NCBI RefSeq assembly: GCF_002999235.1
Contig: NZ_CP027236.1
Location: forward strand, 1,674,001-1,738,000
Reading direction: 5' to 3'
Length of the DNA: 64,000 bases
Source of the DNA: Actinomyces sp. oral taxon 897
GTDB taxonomy: Bacteria; Actinomycetota; Actinomycetes; Actinomycetales; Actinomycetaceae
Made by a program: the position numbers and the translations under genes
Notes under the pieces: generated by a model
What the model saw: only the letters and a program-made list of their open reading frames with translations
Databases searched by the model: none
Told to the model about the DNA's origin: nothing
Part shown: positions 9,862-18,121 of the stretch, in pieces
Position numbering within the stretch: the stretch's first letter is position 1
Layout of the letters: every line of letters starts with the position of its first letter

Positions 9862-12800
9862 TCACAGGCACCTGCGGAAGCGTCGCGAGTGGGTCCGCTC
9901 CCTGGCGAAGCACCAGGCGCTCCAGGAGGTGCGCAGGGTGCCCTCGTCCTGCCCGAACTCCTCACGCAGCCCCGGGTAGAGGGCGACGGCGTCCTGGAAC
10001 GCCTCCTGGACCTCCTCGTAGCGTTCCAGCTTGGCCATCTCGCTGCCCGCGCGGTACAGGCAGACGGCCTGCTGGCGCCCGGTACCCCCCACCTTCCGGT
10101 AGAGGTCCAGGGCCTGGCGGAAGGAGGCGGCCGCCTCCTCGTGGCGCCCCGCCGCCCTCAGGGCGACGCCGGTGTCGTACAGGCAGTCCGCCTGGTCCTG
10201 CACGGCGCCCGGAAGGTCCCGGTACAGCTCCAGGGACCCCCTCAGGGCGTCCAGGCCCTCCTCGTGGCGCCCCACCGCCACCAGGGCCGTGCCCATGTCG
10301 TGCAGGCAGCCTGCGCGCTGGCGCCCGGTCACGAGCAGGTCGGGCGGGCCCTGCCGGGTGGGCTCCGCCTCCTTGTGCCCCTCGTCGGCGCCGGCATCCG
10401 GGTGGTCGTCCTGCTCCTGGTCCCCGGGCAGGTCGCGGTAGAGGTCCAGGGCCTGGTGGTAGACCGTCAGCGCCTCCTCGTGGCGGTCCGCGTCGTCCAG
10501 CGTCAGGCCGGTGCTGTACAGGCAGTCCGCCTGCTCCTCCTGGGTGCCCGGCAGGTCCCGGTAGAGCCCCAGGGCCTGGCCGAGCCCGGCCAGCGCCTCC
10601 TTGTGACGGCCCGTCTCCGCCAGGGCGCTGCCGGTACCGTACAGGCAGCCGGCCTGCTCCGCCCGGGTGTCCGGCAGGTCCCGGTAGAGCCCCAGGGCCT
10701 GACGGTAGGCCTCCAGGGCCTCCTCGTAGCGCCCCACCCGGTCCAGTGAGTCGCCCACGCCGTAGAGGCAGTCGGCCTGCTCTGCCTCGCACCCCGGCAG
10801 GTCGCGGCAGAGGTCCAGGGCCTGCTGGTAGGCCTCCAGGGCCTGCTGGTAGGCGGTGCGGGCGTCGTCGAACCGGCCCAGGGTGCGCAGGGTGACGCCG
10901 ACCTGGCCCAGGCAGTCGGCCCGGCAGTGCTCGGCGTCGGACAGGTCGCGGTAGAGCTCCAGGGCCTGACGGAACCTGCTCAGGGCCTCCTCGTAGCGGC
11001 CCATGGCGTGCAGGGCTAGGCCGGTGTCGTACAGGCAGTCCGCCTGGTCCTTCTCCGTGCCCTTCATCTGCCGGTAGAGGTCCAGGGCCTGACGGAACCT
11101 GCTCAGGGCCTCCTCGTGGCGGCCCTCGGCGCTCAGGGCCACGCCCGACTCGCACAGGGAGTCGGCCTGCTGGTACTGGGTGCCGGGCAGGGAGGGGCAG
11201 AGATCCCGGGCGTCCCGGAAGGCCTCACGGGCCCGGGCGTAGCGGCCCGTGGCGTGCAGGGCCTTGCCAATGCCGTTGAGGCACTCGGCCTGGCTCTTCT
11301 CCGTGCCCTCCGCCTGGCGGTACAGGACCAGGGCGTCCCGGTAGGAGGCCAGGGCCTCCTCGTGGCGCTCCATACTCCCCAGGGCCAGGCCGATATTGCG
11401 CAGGCAGCCGGCCTGCCGCAGCCCCGTGCCCTCCACCTGGGCGTACAGGCCCAGGGCCTGGCGGTAGGCGGCCACCGCCTTCTCGTGGCGCTCCATGCTC
11501 CCCAGGGCCAGGCCGGTGTTGTACAGGCAGCTGGCCTGGTCCCTCTGGGTGCCCTCCACCTGGGCGTACAGGCCCAGGGCCTCCTGGAAGGCGATGCAGG
11601 CCTCCCCGTAGCGTCCCACCTGCCGCAGGGTGTTACCGGTGCCGTACAGGCACAGGGCCTGGTCCTTCTGGGTGCCGTCCACCTGGTGGTACAGGCCCAG
11701 GGCGTCCCGGTAGGAGGCCAGGGCCTCCTCGTAGCGGCCCAGGGCGTGCAGGGCCAGGCCGGTGCCGTGCAGGCACAGGGCCTGGTCACGCTCGCTGCCC
11801 TCCACCTGGCGGTAGAGCTCCAGGGCCTGGCGGTAGGCCTCCAGCGCCTCCTCGTGGCGGCCCGTGACACGCAGGGTGTTGCCCGTCTGCCCCAGGCAGT
11901 CGGCCTGGTCCTTCTGGGTGCCCTCCACCTGGCGGTAGAGCTCCAGGGCCTGGCGGTAGGCCTCCAGCGCCTCCTCGTGCTTCTCCAGCCCGTGCAGGGC
12001 CAGGCCGGTGTTGCGCAGGCACATGCCCTGCTCACGCTCCGTACCACCCTGGCTGCGGTAGAGCTCCAGGGCCTGGCGGTAGGAGGCCAGCGCCTCCTCA
12101 TAGCGCCCCACCGTGCGCAGGGCCAGGCCGGTGTTGCGCAGGCACATAGCCTGCTCACGCTCCGTACCACCCTGGCTGCGGTAGAGCTCCAGGGCCTGGC
12201 GGTAGGAGGCCAGCGCCTCCTCATAGCGCCCCAGGCGGCGCAGGGTGTTGCCCGTGTTCTCCAGGCAGATACCCTGCTGGCGCTCGGTGGCCCCCACCTG
12301 GAGGTACAGGTCCAGGGCCCGCCGGTAGGCGCTCAGTGCCCGTGCGTAGCGCCCCGCGTCGTCCCAGGTGTTACCGACGTCGACCAGGCAGACGGCCTGG
12401 TCCCTCTGGGAGCCCCTGACCCGGCGGTAGAGGGACAGGGCGTCCTGGAAGGCGGCCCGGGCCTCCTCCTGACGGCCTACCGTGCGCAGGGCCAGGCCGG
12501 TGTTGCGCAGGCACATAGCCTGCTCACGCCCGGTACCGCTCTGGCTGCGGTAGAGCTCCAGGGCCTGACGGTAGGAGGCCAGCGCCTCCTCGTAGCGCCC
12601 TACCCGGCGCAGGGTGATGCCGGTGCTGTTCAGGCAGCCCGCCTGCTCCTTCTCGGCGTCCTCCACCTGGTGGTACAGGTTCAGGGCGTCCTGGAAGGAG
12701 GCCAGGGCCTCCTCGTACCGGCCGACGTCGTCCAGGGCGTTGCCGGCGTTGAGCAGGCAGCTGGCCCGCTGGCGCTCGGTCCCCTGGATCTTGCGGTACA

Positions 12801-13044
12801 GGCTCAGGGCGTCCTGGAAGGAGGTCAGGGCCTCCTCGTACCGGCCGGTCTCACGCAGGACCAGGCCCATGCCGTGCAGGCAGTCGGCCTGCCTCCACCT
12901 GGTGCCGTGCAGGCCGCGGTAGAGCTCCAGGGCGCTCGTGAGCTCGGCGAGCGCCTCCTCGTGGCGGCCCTCACGCCTGAGGGCGACGCCGGCGTCATAC
13001 GTCTCGCGCGCGCGCCTGCGTCCCTCCTCATCTTGGCTTGGCAT
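9862..13044 (-). CDS. Very long TPR-repeat protein 1
   Basis: 1060 residues built of roughly 25 tandem TPR units of about 40 residues. The consensus is GRYEEALASYRQALELYRQ followed by VEGTE-x-DQAxCLxxTG, with one conserved Cys per unit in helix A. No catalytic domain is visible, so this is a protein-protein interaction scaffold. A charged linker (DQEQDDHPDAGADEGHKE) interrupts the array near residue 860. The C-terminal tail (PGLREEFGQDEGTLRTSW) is shared with the next two genes. I chose ATG 13044 rather than ATG 13050 because GGGAG lies 6 bases before it and the 29-base leader matches that of the third TPR gene. Large TPR proteins accompany the GTPase-centred systems upstream, but a functional link is inference. 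Confidence 0.9.
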   Translation of the reverse strand: MPSQDEEGRRRARETYDAGVALRREGRHEEALAELTSALELYRGLHGTRWRQADCLHGMGLVLRETGRYEEALTSFQDALSLYRKIQGTERQRASCLLNAGNALDDVGRYEEALASFQDALNLYHQVEDAEKEQAGCLNSTGITLRRVGRYEEALASYRQALELYRSQSGTGREQAMCLRNTGLALRTVGRQEEARAAFQDALSLYRRVRGSQRDQAVCLVDVGNTWDDAGRYARALSAYRRALDLYLQVGATERQQGICLENTGNTLRRLGRYEEALASYRQALELYRSQGGTEREQAMCLRNTGLALRTVGRYEEALASYRQALELYRSQGGTEREQGMCLRNTGLALHGLEKHEEALEAYRQALELYRQVEGTQKDQADCLGQTGNTLRVTGRHEEALEAYRQALELYRQVEGSERDQALCLHGTGLALHALGRYEEALASYRDALGLYHQVDGTQKDQALCLYGTGNTLRQVGRYGEACIAFQEALGLYAQVEGTQRDQASCLYNTGLALGSMERHEKAVAAYRQALGLYAQVEGTGLRQAGCLRNIGLALGSMERHEEALASYRDALVLYRQAEGTEKSQAECLNGIGKALHATGRYARAREAFRDARDLCPSLPGTQYQQADSLCESGVALSAEGRHEEALSRFRQALDLYRQMKGTEKDQADCLYDTGLALHAMGRYEEALSRFRQALELYRDLSDAEHCRADCLGQVGVTLRTLGRFDDARTAYQQALEAYQQALDLCRDLPGCEAEQADCLYGVGDSLDRVGRYEEALEAYRQALGLYRDLPDTRAEQAGCLYGTGSALAETGRHKEALAGLGQALGLYRDLPGTQEEQADCLYSTGLTLDDADRHEEALTVYHQALDLYRDLPGDQEQDDHPDAGADEGHKEAEPTRQGPPDLLVTGRQRAGCLHDMGTALVAVGRHEEGLDALRGSLELYRDLPGAVQDQADCLYDTGVALRAAGRHEEAAASFRQALDLYRKVGGTGRQQAVCLYRAGSEMAKLERYEEVQEAFQDAVALYPGLREEFGQDEGTLRTSWSAWCFARERTHSRRFRRCL

Positions 13045-13070
13045 CCTCATCTCCCGCCTATCATAGACAA
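13042..13070 (-). promoter_or_regulatory. Conserved 29-base leader/RBS of TPR gene 1
   Basis: Reading the minus strand, TTGTCT, a 20-base middle with GGGAG, then ATG is found here and again before TPR gene 3 (21785-21813). Length is identical and most bases match (both contain TAG-x-CGGGAGAT). The element fixes the start codons and shows the two genes were duplicated with their 5' leaders. TPR gene 2 has a different leader (GGCAGGAGGCAGGAATG). Confidence 0.6.
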
Positions 13071-13129
13071 CAATATTTTAACATATGACGCATGTGTCCG
13101 GTACCGGGTAGGGCGTACCCGCGGAGGCC

Positions 13130-16100
13130 TCACGGCAGGCCCCTGTCCTCGGCGAGGCTCCGGGTGCTCCAGGCGCGGTGCAGGGTGTCGTCGTCCACCC
13201 CGGCCTCCTCGCGCAGGCCCGGGTGGAGGCCGACGGCGGCCGCGTAGGTGCTCGAGGCCTCCTCGTAGCGTCCCAGCTCAGCCAGTGCGCCGCCAAGACG
13301 GTACAGGCAGGTGCCCTGCTGACGCCCGGTGCCGGCCAGGGTGGCGTAGAGGTCGGCGGCGGCGCGGTAGGAGGCCGCCGCCGCCTCGTGGCACCCTGCC
13401 GCCCCCAGGGCGACGCCGGTGTCGTACAGGCAGGCGGCCCGGTCCCCCACGGAGCCGGCGTCGTAGAGCTCCGAGGCCTCCTGGAGGGCGTCCACGGCCT
13501 CGGTCAGGCACCCCACCTCCGCCAGGGCCCTGCCCACCTCGTGCAGGCAGCGGGCCTCCTGCGCCTGGGCGCCGCCCAGGTCGCGGTAGGCCCTCAGGGC
13601 CCGGCGGTAGGAGACCACGGCCTCCTCGTAGCGCTCCTGCCCCATCAGGAAGCGGGCGGCCTCGTGCAGCTGGTCGGCCTCCTGGCGCCCGGCCCCGGGC
13701 TGGTCGGGCTGGGCGGCGTGGTCGGGCTGGGGTACCTGGGCGGCGTGGTCGGCCGCCACGTCACCGGCGGGCTGCCTGCCGACAGGAGGCGGGGCCTCGT
13801 CGGCCTCGTCCTGCGGGCGCCCCAGCGCCTCCAGGCAGTGGCGGATGCCCCTCAGGCAGTCGTCCTGGTCCGTCTTGGTGCCCTCCACCTGCCGGTAGGC
13901 CTCCAGGGCCTGGCGGTAGAGCTCCAGGGCCTCGGCGTACCTTCCCGCCCGACGCAGGCAGCTGGCCGTGTTCTCCTGGCAGACGGCCTGCTGACGCCCG
14001 GTGCCCTCGACCTGCCGGTACAGGCCCAGGCTCTGCTCGTGGGCGGTCGCAGCCTCCTCATAGCGTCCGAGCTTCTCCAGAGCGCTACCAGTATTGAACA
14101 TGACAAGAGCCTGACGACGCTCGGTCGCCTCCACCTGGCGGTAGGTCTCCAGGGCCTGGTGGTAGGAGCCCAGCGCCTCCTCGCAGCGCCCCTGCCCCAC
14201 CAGGGCCAGGCCGGCGCCGTTCAGGCAGTCGGCCTGGTCCCGGGTACTGTCCTCCACCTGCTGGTAGGCCTCCAAGGCCTGGCGGTAGGCCTCCAGCGCC
14301 TCGGCGTAGCGACCCAGGCGGCGCAGGGTGCCGCCGATGTTGTACAGGCAGTTGGCCTGGCCCCGGGTAGCGCCCTCGAGCTGGTAGGCCTCCAGGGCCT
14401 GGTGGTAGGCCTCCAGCGCCTCGGCGCAGCGATCCAGGTCGTCCAGGGCGTTACCGGCTCTCAGCAGGCAGTCGGCCTGCTGGCGCACCGTGCCGGGCAC
14501 GGCTCGGTAGGCCTCCAGGGCCTGGTAGAAGGCCGACAGCGCCTCCTCACGGCGCTTAAGAGCGTCAAGGGCCCGCCCGGTATTAATGACGCAGTCCGCC
14601 TGGTCACGCTCACTGCCCTCCACCTGGCGGTAGGCCTCCAAGGCCTGGCGGTAGGCCTCCAGCGCCTCGGCGTAGCGACCCAGGCGGCTCAGCAGGACGT
14701 TTCCGATGTTATACAGGCAGTCGCCCTGGGCCCGCGTCGTGCCCTCCACCCGCCGGTAGGCCTCCAGGGCCTGGCCGTAGAGGTCGACCGCCTCCTCGTA
14801 GCGCCCCACGTCGCCCAGGGCGTTACCGATATCGAGCAGGCAGACGGCCTGCTGGCGCACCGTGCCGGGCACGGTACGGTAGGCCTCCAGGGCCTGGTAG
14901 AAGGCCGACAGCGCCTCCTCACGGCGCTTAAGAGCGTCAAGGGCCCGCCCGGTATTAATGACGCAGTCCGCCTGGTCACGCTCACTGCCCTCCACCTGCT
15001 GGTAGGCCTCCAAGGCCTGGCGGTAGGCCTCCAGCGCCTCGGCGTAGCGACCCAGGCGGCTCAGCAGGACGTTTCCGATGTTATACAGGCAGTCGCCCTG
15101 GGCCCGCGTCGTGCCCTCCACCCGCCGGTAGGCCTCCAGGGCCTGGCCGTAGAGGTCGACCGCCTCCTCGTAGCGCCCCACGTCGCCCAGGGCGTTACCG
15201 ATATCGAGCAGGCAGACGGCCTGGGGGCGCGCCGTGCCGGGCACGGTACGGTAGGCCTCCAGGGCCTGGCGGAAGGCCTTGTGGGACTCCTCATAGCGCC
15301 CCAGGCCGCGCAGGGCCCGCCCGATACCACCCAGGCAGTCCGCCTGGTCCCTCTCAGCGCCCTCCGCCCTGCGGTAGTCCTCCAGCGCCCGGCGGTAGAT
15401 CTCCAGGGCCTCCTCGTAGCGGTTCAGGCGGCGCAGGGTGTTGCCCGTGTTCTCCAGGCAGAGCCCCTGGGCCCGCGTCGTGCCCTCCACCCGCCGGTAG
15501 GCCTCCAGGGCCTGGCCGTAGAGGTCGACCGCCTCCTCGTAGCGTCCCAGGTCGTCCAGGGCGTTACCGATGTCGAGCAGGCAGACGGCCTGGGGGCGCG
15601 CCGTGCCGGGCACGGTACGGTAGGCCTCCAGGGCCTGGCGGAAGGCCTTGTGGGACTCCTCATAGCGCCCCAGGCCGCGCAGGGCCCGCCCGATACCACC
15701 CAGGCAGTCCGCCTGGGCCCGCGTCGTGCCCTCCACCTGCCGGTAGGCCTCCAGCGCCTGGTGGTAGATCTCCAGGGCCTCCTCGTAGCGGTTCAGGCGG
15801 CGCAGGGTGCCGCCGACGTTGTACAGGCAGGTGCCCTGGACCTGCGTCGTACCCTCCACCTTGCGGTAGGCCTCCAGGGACTGGCGGTATGAGGTCAGGG
15901 CGTCCTCGTAGCGCCCCAGGTCGTCCAGGACGTTACCGGCTCTCAGCAGGCAGACGGCCTGCTGGCGCACCGTGCCGGACACGGCTCGGTAGGCCTCCAG
16001 GGCCTGGCGGTAGGCGCTCAGGGCCTCCTCACGGCGCTTAAGGGCGTCAAGAGCCCGCCCGATACCACCCAGGCAGTCGGCCTGGTCTCGCTCACTGCCC

Positions 16101-17866
16101 TCAACCTTGCGGTAGGAGGCCAGCGCCTTGCGGTAGGCGGTCAGGGCCTCCTCGGGGCGGCCCGCCCGGCGCAGGGTGTTGCCCGTGTTCTCCAGGCAGA
16201 TCCCCTGGTCCTGCGTCGTGCCCTCTACCCGCCGGTAGGTCTCCAGGGCCTGGCGGTAGGCGGTCATGGCCTCCTCGGGGCGGCCCGCCCGGCGCAGGCA
16301 GTTCGCCATGTTCTCCCGGCAGATGGCCTGCTGACGCTCAGTGCCCCCGATCTGCTGGTACAGGTCCAGGCTCTGCTCGTGGGCGGTCACGGCCTCCTGG
16401 TAGTGCCTGAGATCCTCCAGGCAGTCACCGATATTGAACAGCACGAGGGCCTGCCGACGCTCGGTCCCCTCCACCTGGCGGTAGGCCTCCAGGGCCTGAC
16501 GGTAGGCGGTCAGGGCGTCCTGGCAGCGGCCCAGCCCCGTCATGGCCAGGCCACGACCGTACAGGCAGTCGGCCTGCTCACGCTTGCTTCCCTCCACCCG
16601 CCGGTAGGTCTCCAGGGCCTGGCGGTAGGAGGTCATGGCCTCCTCGTAGCGCCTGGCCCGGCGCAGGGTGCCGCCGATGTTGTACAGGCAGTTGGCCTGC
16701 TCCCGCGAGGTCCTCCCCACCTGGCGGTACAGCTCCAGGGACTGGCGGTAGGCCTCCACGGCCTCGGCGTACCGGCCGACGTCGTCCAGGGCGTTGGCGG
16801 TGCTGTGCAGGCAGTTGGCCTGGTCGAGCTCGGTCCCCGGCAGCTGCCGGTAGATGTCCAGGGCCAGGCTGTAGGGGGCCAGGGCCGCCTCGGAACGCCC
16901 GGCACCCGTCATGGCCAGGCCGACGCCGTTCAGGCAGTCGGCCTGGTCCTCCTCGGTGCCCTCCACCTGCCGATAGAGGCTCAGGGCGTCCTGGTAGGCG
17001 AGGCGGGCCTCCTCGTACCGCTCCGAGCGGCGCAGGGCGTTGGCAGCGTTGTACCGGCAGTTGGCCTGGTCCCGCTGCGTGTCACCTACCTGGCGGTACA
17101 GCTCCAGGGACTGGTCGTAGACCTCCAGGGCCTGGCTGTAGCGCCCCGTCGTCTGCAGGGTCAGGCCAATGCCGTAGTGCAGGCAGTTGGCCTGCGCCAC
17201 GGTGGTGCCGGGCAGGGCGCGGTAGAGCTCCAGGGCCTGGTGGTAGGCGGCCAGGGCCTCCTCGCACCTGCCCGCCTCACGCAGCCTGACGCCCTCCTTG
17301 CGCAGGGCGTCGGCCCGCTGGCGGTCCGGGCCGGGCCTGCCGTTGGTGACCGGGGCGGGGCCTGAGGGGAGGGGGCCTGGGGAGGTGGTGCCCGGGGCGC
17401 CGGGCCCTTGCCGGTCGGTAGCGGACACGGTCCTGCCGATGCCGCGCAGGCAGGACCTGTAGTTGTCCTGCCTCAGCTCCCTGGCCCACTTGGGCAGGGC
17501 GTCGTAGAGGCGCACGGCCTGCTCATAGGCCGCCCGCGCCTCCTGGCGCCTGCCCAGTGCGATCAAGGTCTCACCGGTGCCGTGCAGGCAGTCAGCGTAC
17601 TCGTCCTTGGCGTAACCGAGGTCACGGTAGATGTTCACGGCCTGCTGGTAGGCCTCCAGGGCCTCCTCGTAGCGTCTCATGGCACGTAGGGTCTGGCCGA
17701 TCCTGAACAGGCAGCTGGCGGGCTTCCAGCCGGTGTCGGAGGTCTCACGGTAGATGCTCAAGGCACTTCTGAGCTCGGCAAGCGCCTCCTCGTACTGCTC
17801 GCTGTGCAGGAGCTTCGTTCCTGCGTCGAAGTGCTTCTTCGCACGCCCCTCGTCCTTGTGCGCCAT
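13130..17866 (-). CDS. Very long TPR-repeat protein 2
   Basis: 1578 residues with roughly 36 TPR units of the same Cys-containing type (for example DQADCLGGIGRALRGLGRYE). It starts MAHKDEGRAKKHFDAGTKLL behind a good AGGAGG site. A Pro/Gly/Ser linker near residues 155-180 separates an N-terminal group of about four repeats, and a Pro/Ala/Gln/Asp-rich linker near 1360 separates the last group. The C-terminus (HRAWSTRSLAED) is the conserved tail of this family. The middle contains units duplicated almost perfectly at DNA level, with periods of 372 and 369 bp, so copy number here is probably variable between strains and prone to assembly collapse. It is a scaffold protein; ligand unknown. Confidence 0.9.
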   Translation of the reverse strand: MAHKDEGRAKKHFDAGTKLLHSEQYEEALAELRSALSIYRETSDTGWKPASCLFRIGQTLRAMRRYEEALEAYQQAVNIYRDLGYAKDEYADCLHGTGETLIALGRRQEARAAYEQAVRLYDALPKWARELRQDNYRSCLRGIGRTVSATDRQGPGAPGTTSPGPLPSGPAPVTNGRPGPDRQRADALRKEGVRLREAGRCEEALAAYHQALELYRALPGTTVAQANCLHYGIGLTLQTTGRYSQALEVYDQSLELYRQVGDTQRDQANCRYNAANALRRSERYEEARLAYQDALSLYRQVEGTEEDQADCLNGVGLAMTGAGRSEAALAPYSLALDIYRQLPGTELDQANCLHSTANALDDVGRYAEAVEAYRQSLELYRQVGRTSREQANCLYNIGGTLRRARRYEEAMTSYRQALETYRRVEGSKREQADCLYGRGLAMTGLGRCQDALTAYRQALEAYRQVEGTERRQALVLFNIGDCLEDLRHYQEAVTAHEQSLDLYQQIGGTERQQAICRENMANCLRRAGRPEEAMTAYRQALETYRRVEGTTQDQGICLENTGNTLRRAGRPEEALTAYRKALASYRKVEGSERDQADCLGGIGRALDALKRREEALSAYRQALEAYRAVSGTVRQQAVCLLRAGNVLDDLGRYEDALTSYRQSLEAYRKVEGTTQVQGTCLYNVGGTLRRLNRYEEALEIYHQALEAYRQVEGTTRAQADCLGGIGRALRGLGRYEESHKAFRQALEAYRTVPGTARPQAVCLLDIGNALDDLGRYEEAVDLYGQALEAYRRVEGTTRAQGLCLENTGNTLRRLNRYEEALEIYRRALEDYRRAEGAERDQADCLGGIGRALRGLGRYEESHKAFRQALEAYRTVPGTARPQAVCLLDIGNALGDVGRYEEAVDLYGQALEAYRRVEGTTRAQGDCLYNIGNVLLSRLGRYAEALEAYRQALEAYQQVEGSERDQADCVINTGRALDALKRREEALSAFYQALEAYRTVPGTVRQQAVCLLDIGNALGDVGRYEEAVDLYGQALEAYRRVEGTTRAQGDCLYNIGNVLLSRLGRYAEALEAYRQALEAYRQVEGSERDQADCVINTGRALDALKRREEALSAFYQALEAYRAVPGTVRQQADCLLRAGNALDDLDRCAEALEAYHQALEAYQLEGATRGQANCLYNIGGTLRRLGRYAEALEAYRQALEAYQQVEDSTRDQADCLNGAGLALVGQGRCEEALGSYHQALETYRQVEATERRQALVMFNTGSALEKLGRYEEAATAHEQSLGLYRQVEGTGRQQAVCQENTASCLRRAGRYAEALELYRQALEAYRQVEGTKTDQDDCLRGIRHCLEALGRPQDEADEAPPPVGRQPAGDVAADHAAQVPQPDHAAQPDQPGAGRQEADQLHEAARFLMGQERYEEAVVSYRRALRAYRDLGGAQAQEARCLHEVGRALAEVGCLTEAVDALQEASELYDAGSVGDRAACLYDTGVALGAAGCHEAAAASYRAAADLYATLAGTGRQQGTCLYRLGGALAELGRYEEASSTYAAAVGLHPGLREEAGVDDDTLHRAWSTRSLAEDRGLP
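14461..15204 (-). repeat. Two tandem 372-bp units inside TPR gene 2
   Basis: Segments 14461-14832 and 14833-15204 are nearly identical. Landmarks such as CCTGGTAGAAGGCCGACAGC (14521 and 14893) and TTCCGATGTTATACAGGCAG (14701 and 15073) recur exactly 372 bp apart, which is 124 codons or three TPR units. Few substitutions separate them, so the duplication or gene conversion is recent. Confidence 0.85.
15112..15849 (-). repeat. Two tandem 369-bp units inside TPR gene 2
   Basis: A second three-TPR block repeats with a 369-bp period. TGCCCTCCACCCGCCGGTAG recurs at 15112 and 15481, and GCACGGTACGGTAGGCCTCC at 15241 and 15610. The second copy diverges toward its end. It overlaps in phase with the 372-bp block, so the gene appears to grow by slippage or recombination in multiples of three TPRs. 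Confidence 0.8.
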
Positions 17867-18011
17867 TCCTGCCTCCTGCCTCGCGTGATCCGTCGTGTGT
17901 GCGTACCTGGCGCGCGCCCGCCGTGAGACAGTTCTGGGGTCAGTGGCTCTCCGCCGTTGGGGAGGGGCGGGGCCGACGCGTGGGTGCCAGCTCCGAGCCT
18001 AGGAGGCCGAA

Positions 18012-18046
18012 GGGCCCAAGGGCGTGATCCACACGCCCTTGGGCCC
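18012..18046 (-). terminator. Strong hairpin terminator after TPR gene 3
   Basis: A perfect 15-bp stem (GGGCCCAAGGGCGTG) with a 5-base loop (ATCCA) lies 76 bp past the stop of TPR gene 3 and upstream of TPR gene 2. There is no clear U-tract, as is common in high-GC actinobacteria. It implies that TPR genes 3 and 2 are separate transcripts. Confidence 0.75.
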
Positions 18047-18121
18047 GGTGATAGGACACGATGTCGGCGGTAACAGGCCGCTGGCGTGACCCGCGCCCCA
18101 GGCAAGGGGCGTCCGCGCAGG

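Noticed and set aside
13060..13065. TATGAT as a -10 for TPR gene 1
   Set aside because: It lies immediately before the ribosome site, leaving almost no leader, and the surrounding bases are explained by the conserved leader element.
11116..17365. Long plus-strand frames opposite the TPR genes with repeated QGLAVG units
   Set aside because: The apparent repeats are the reverse complement of the TPR repeats; there is no start context and no independent protein features.
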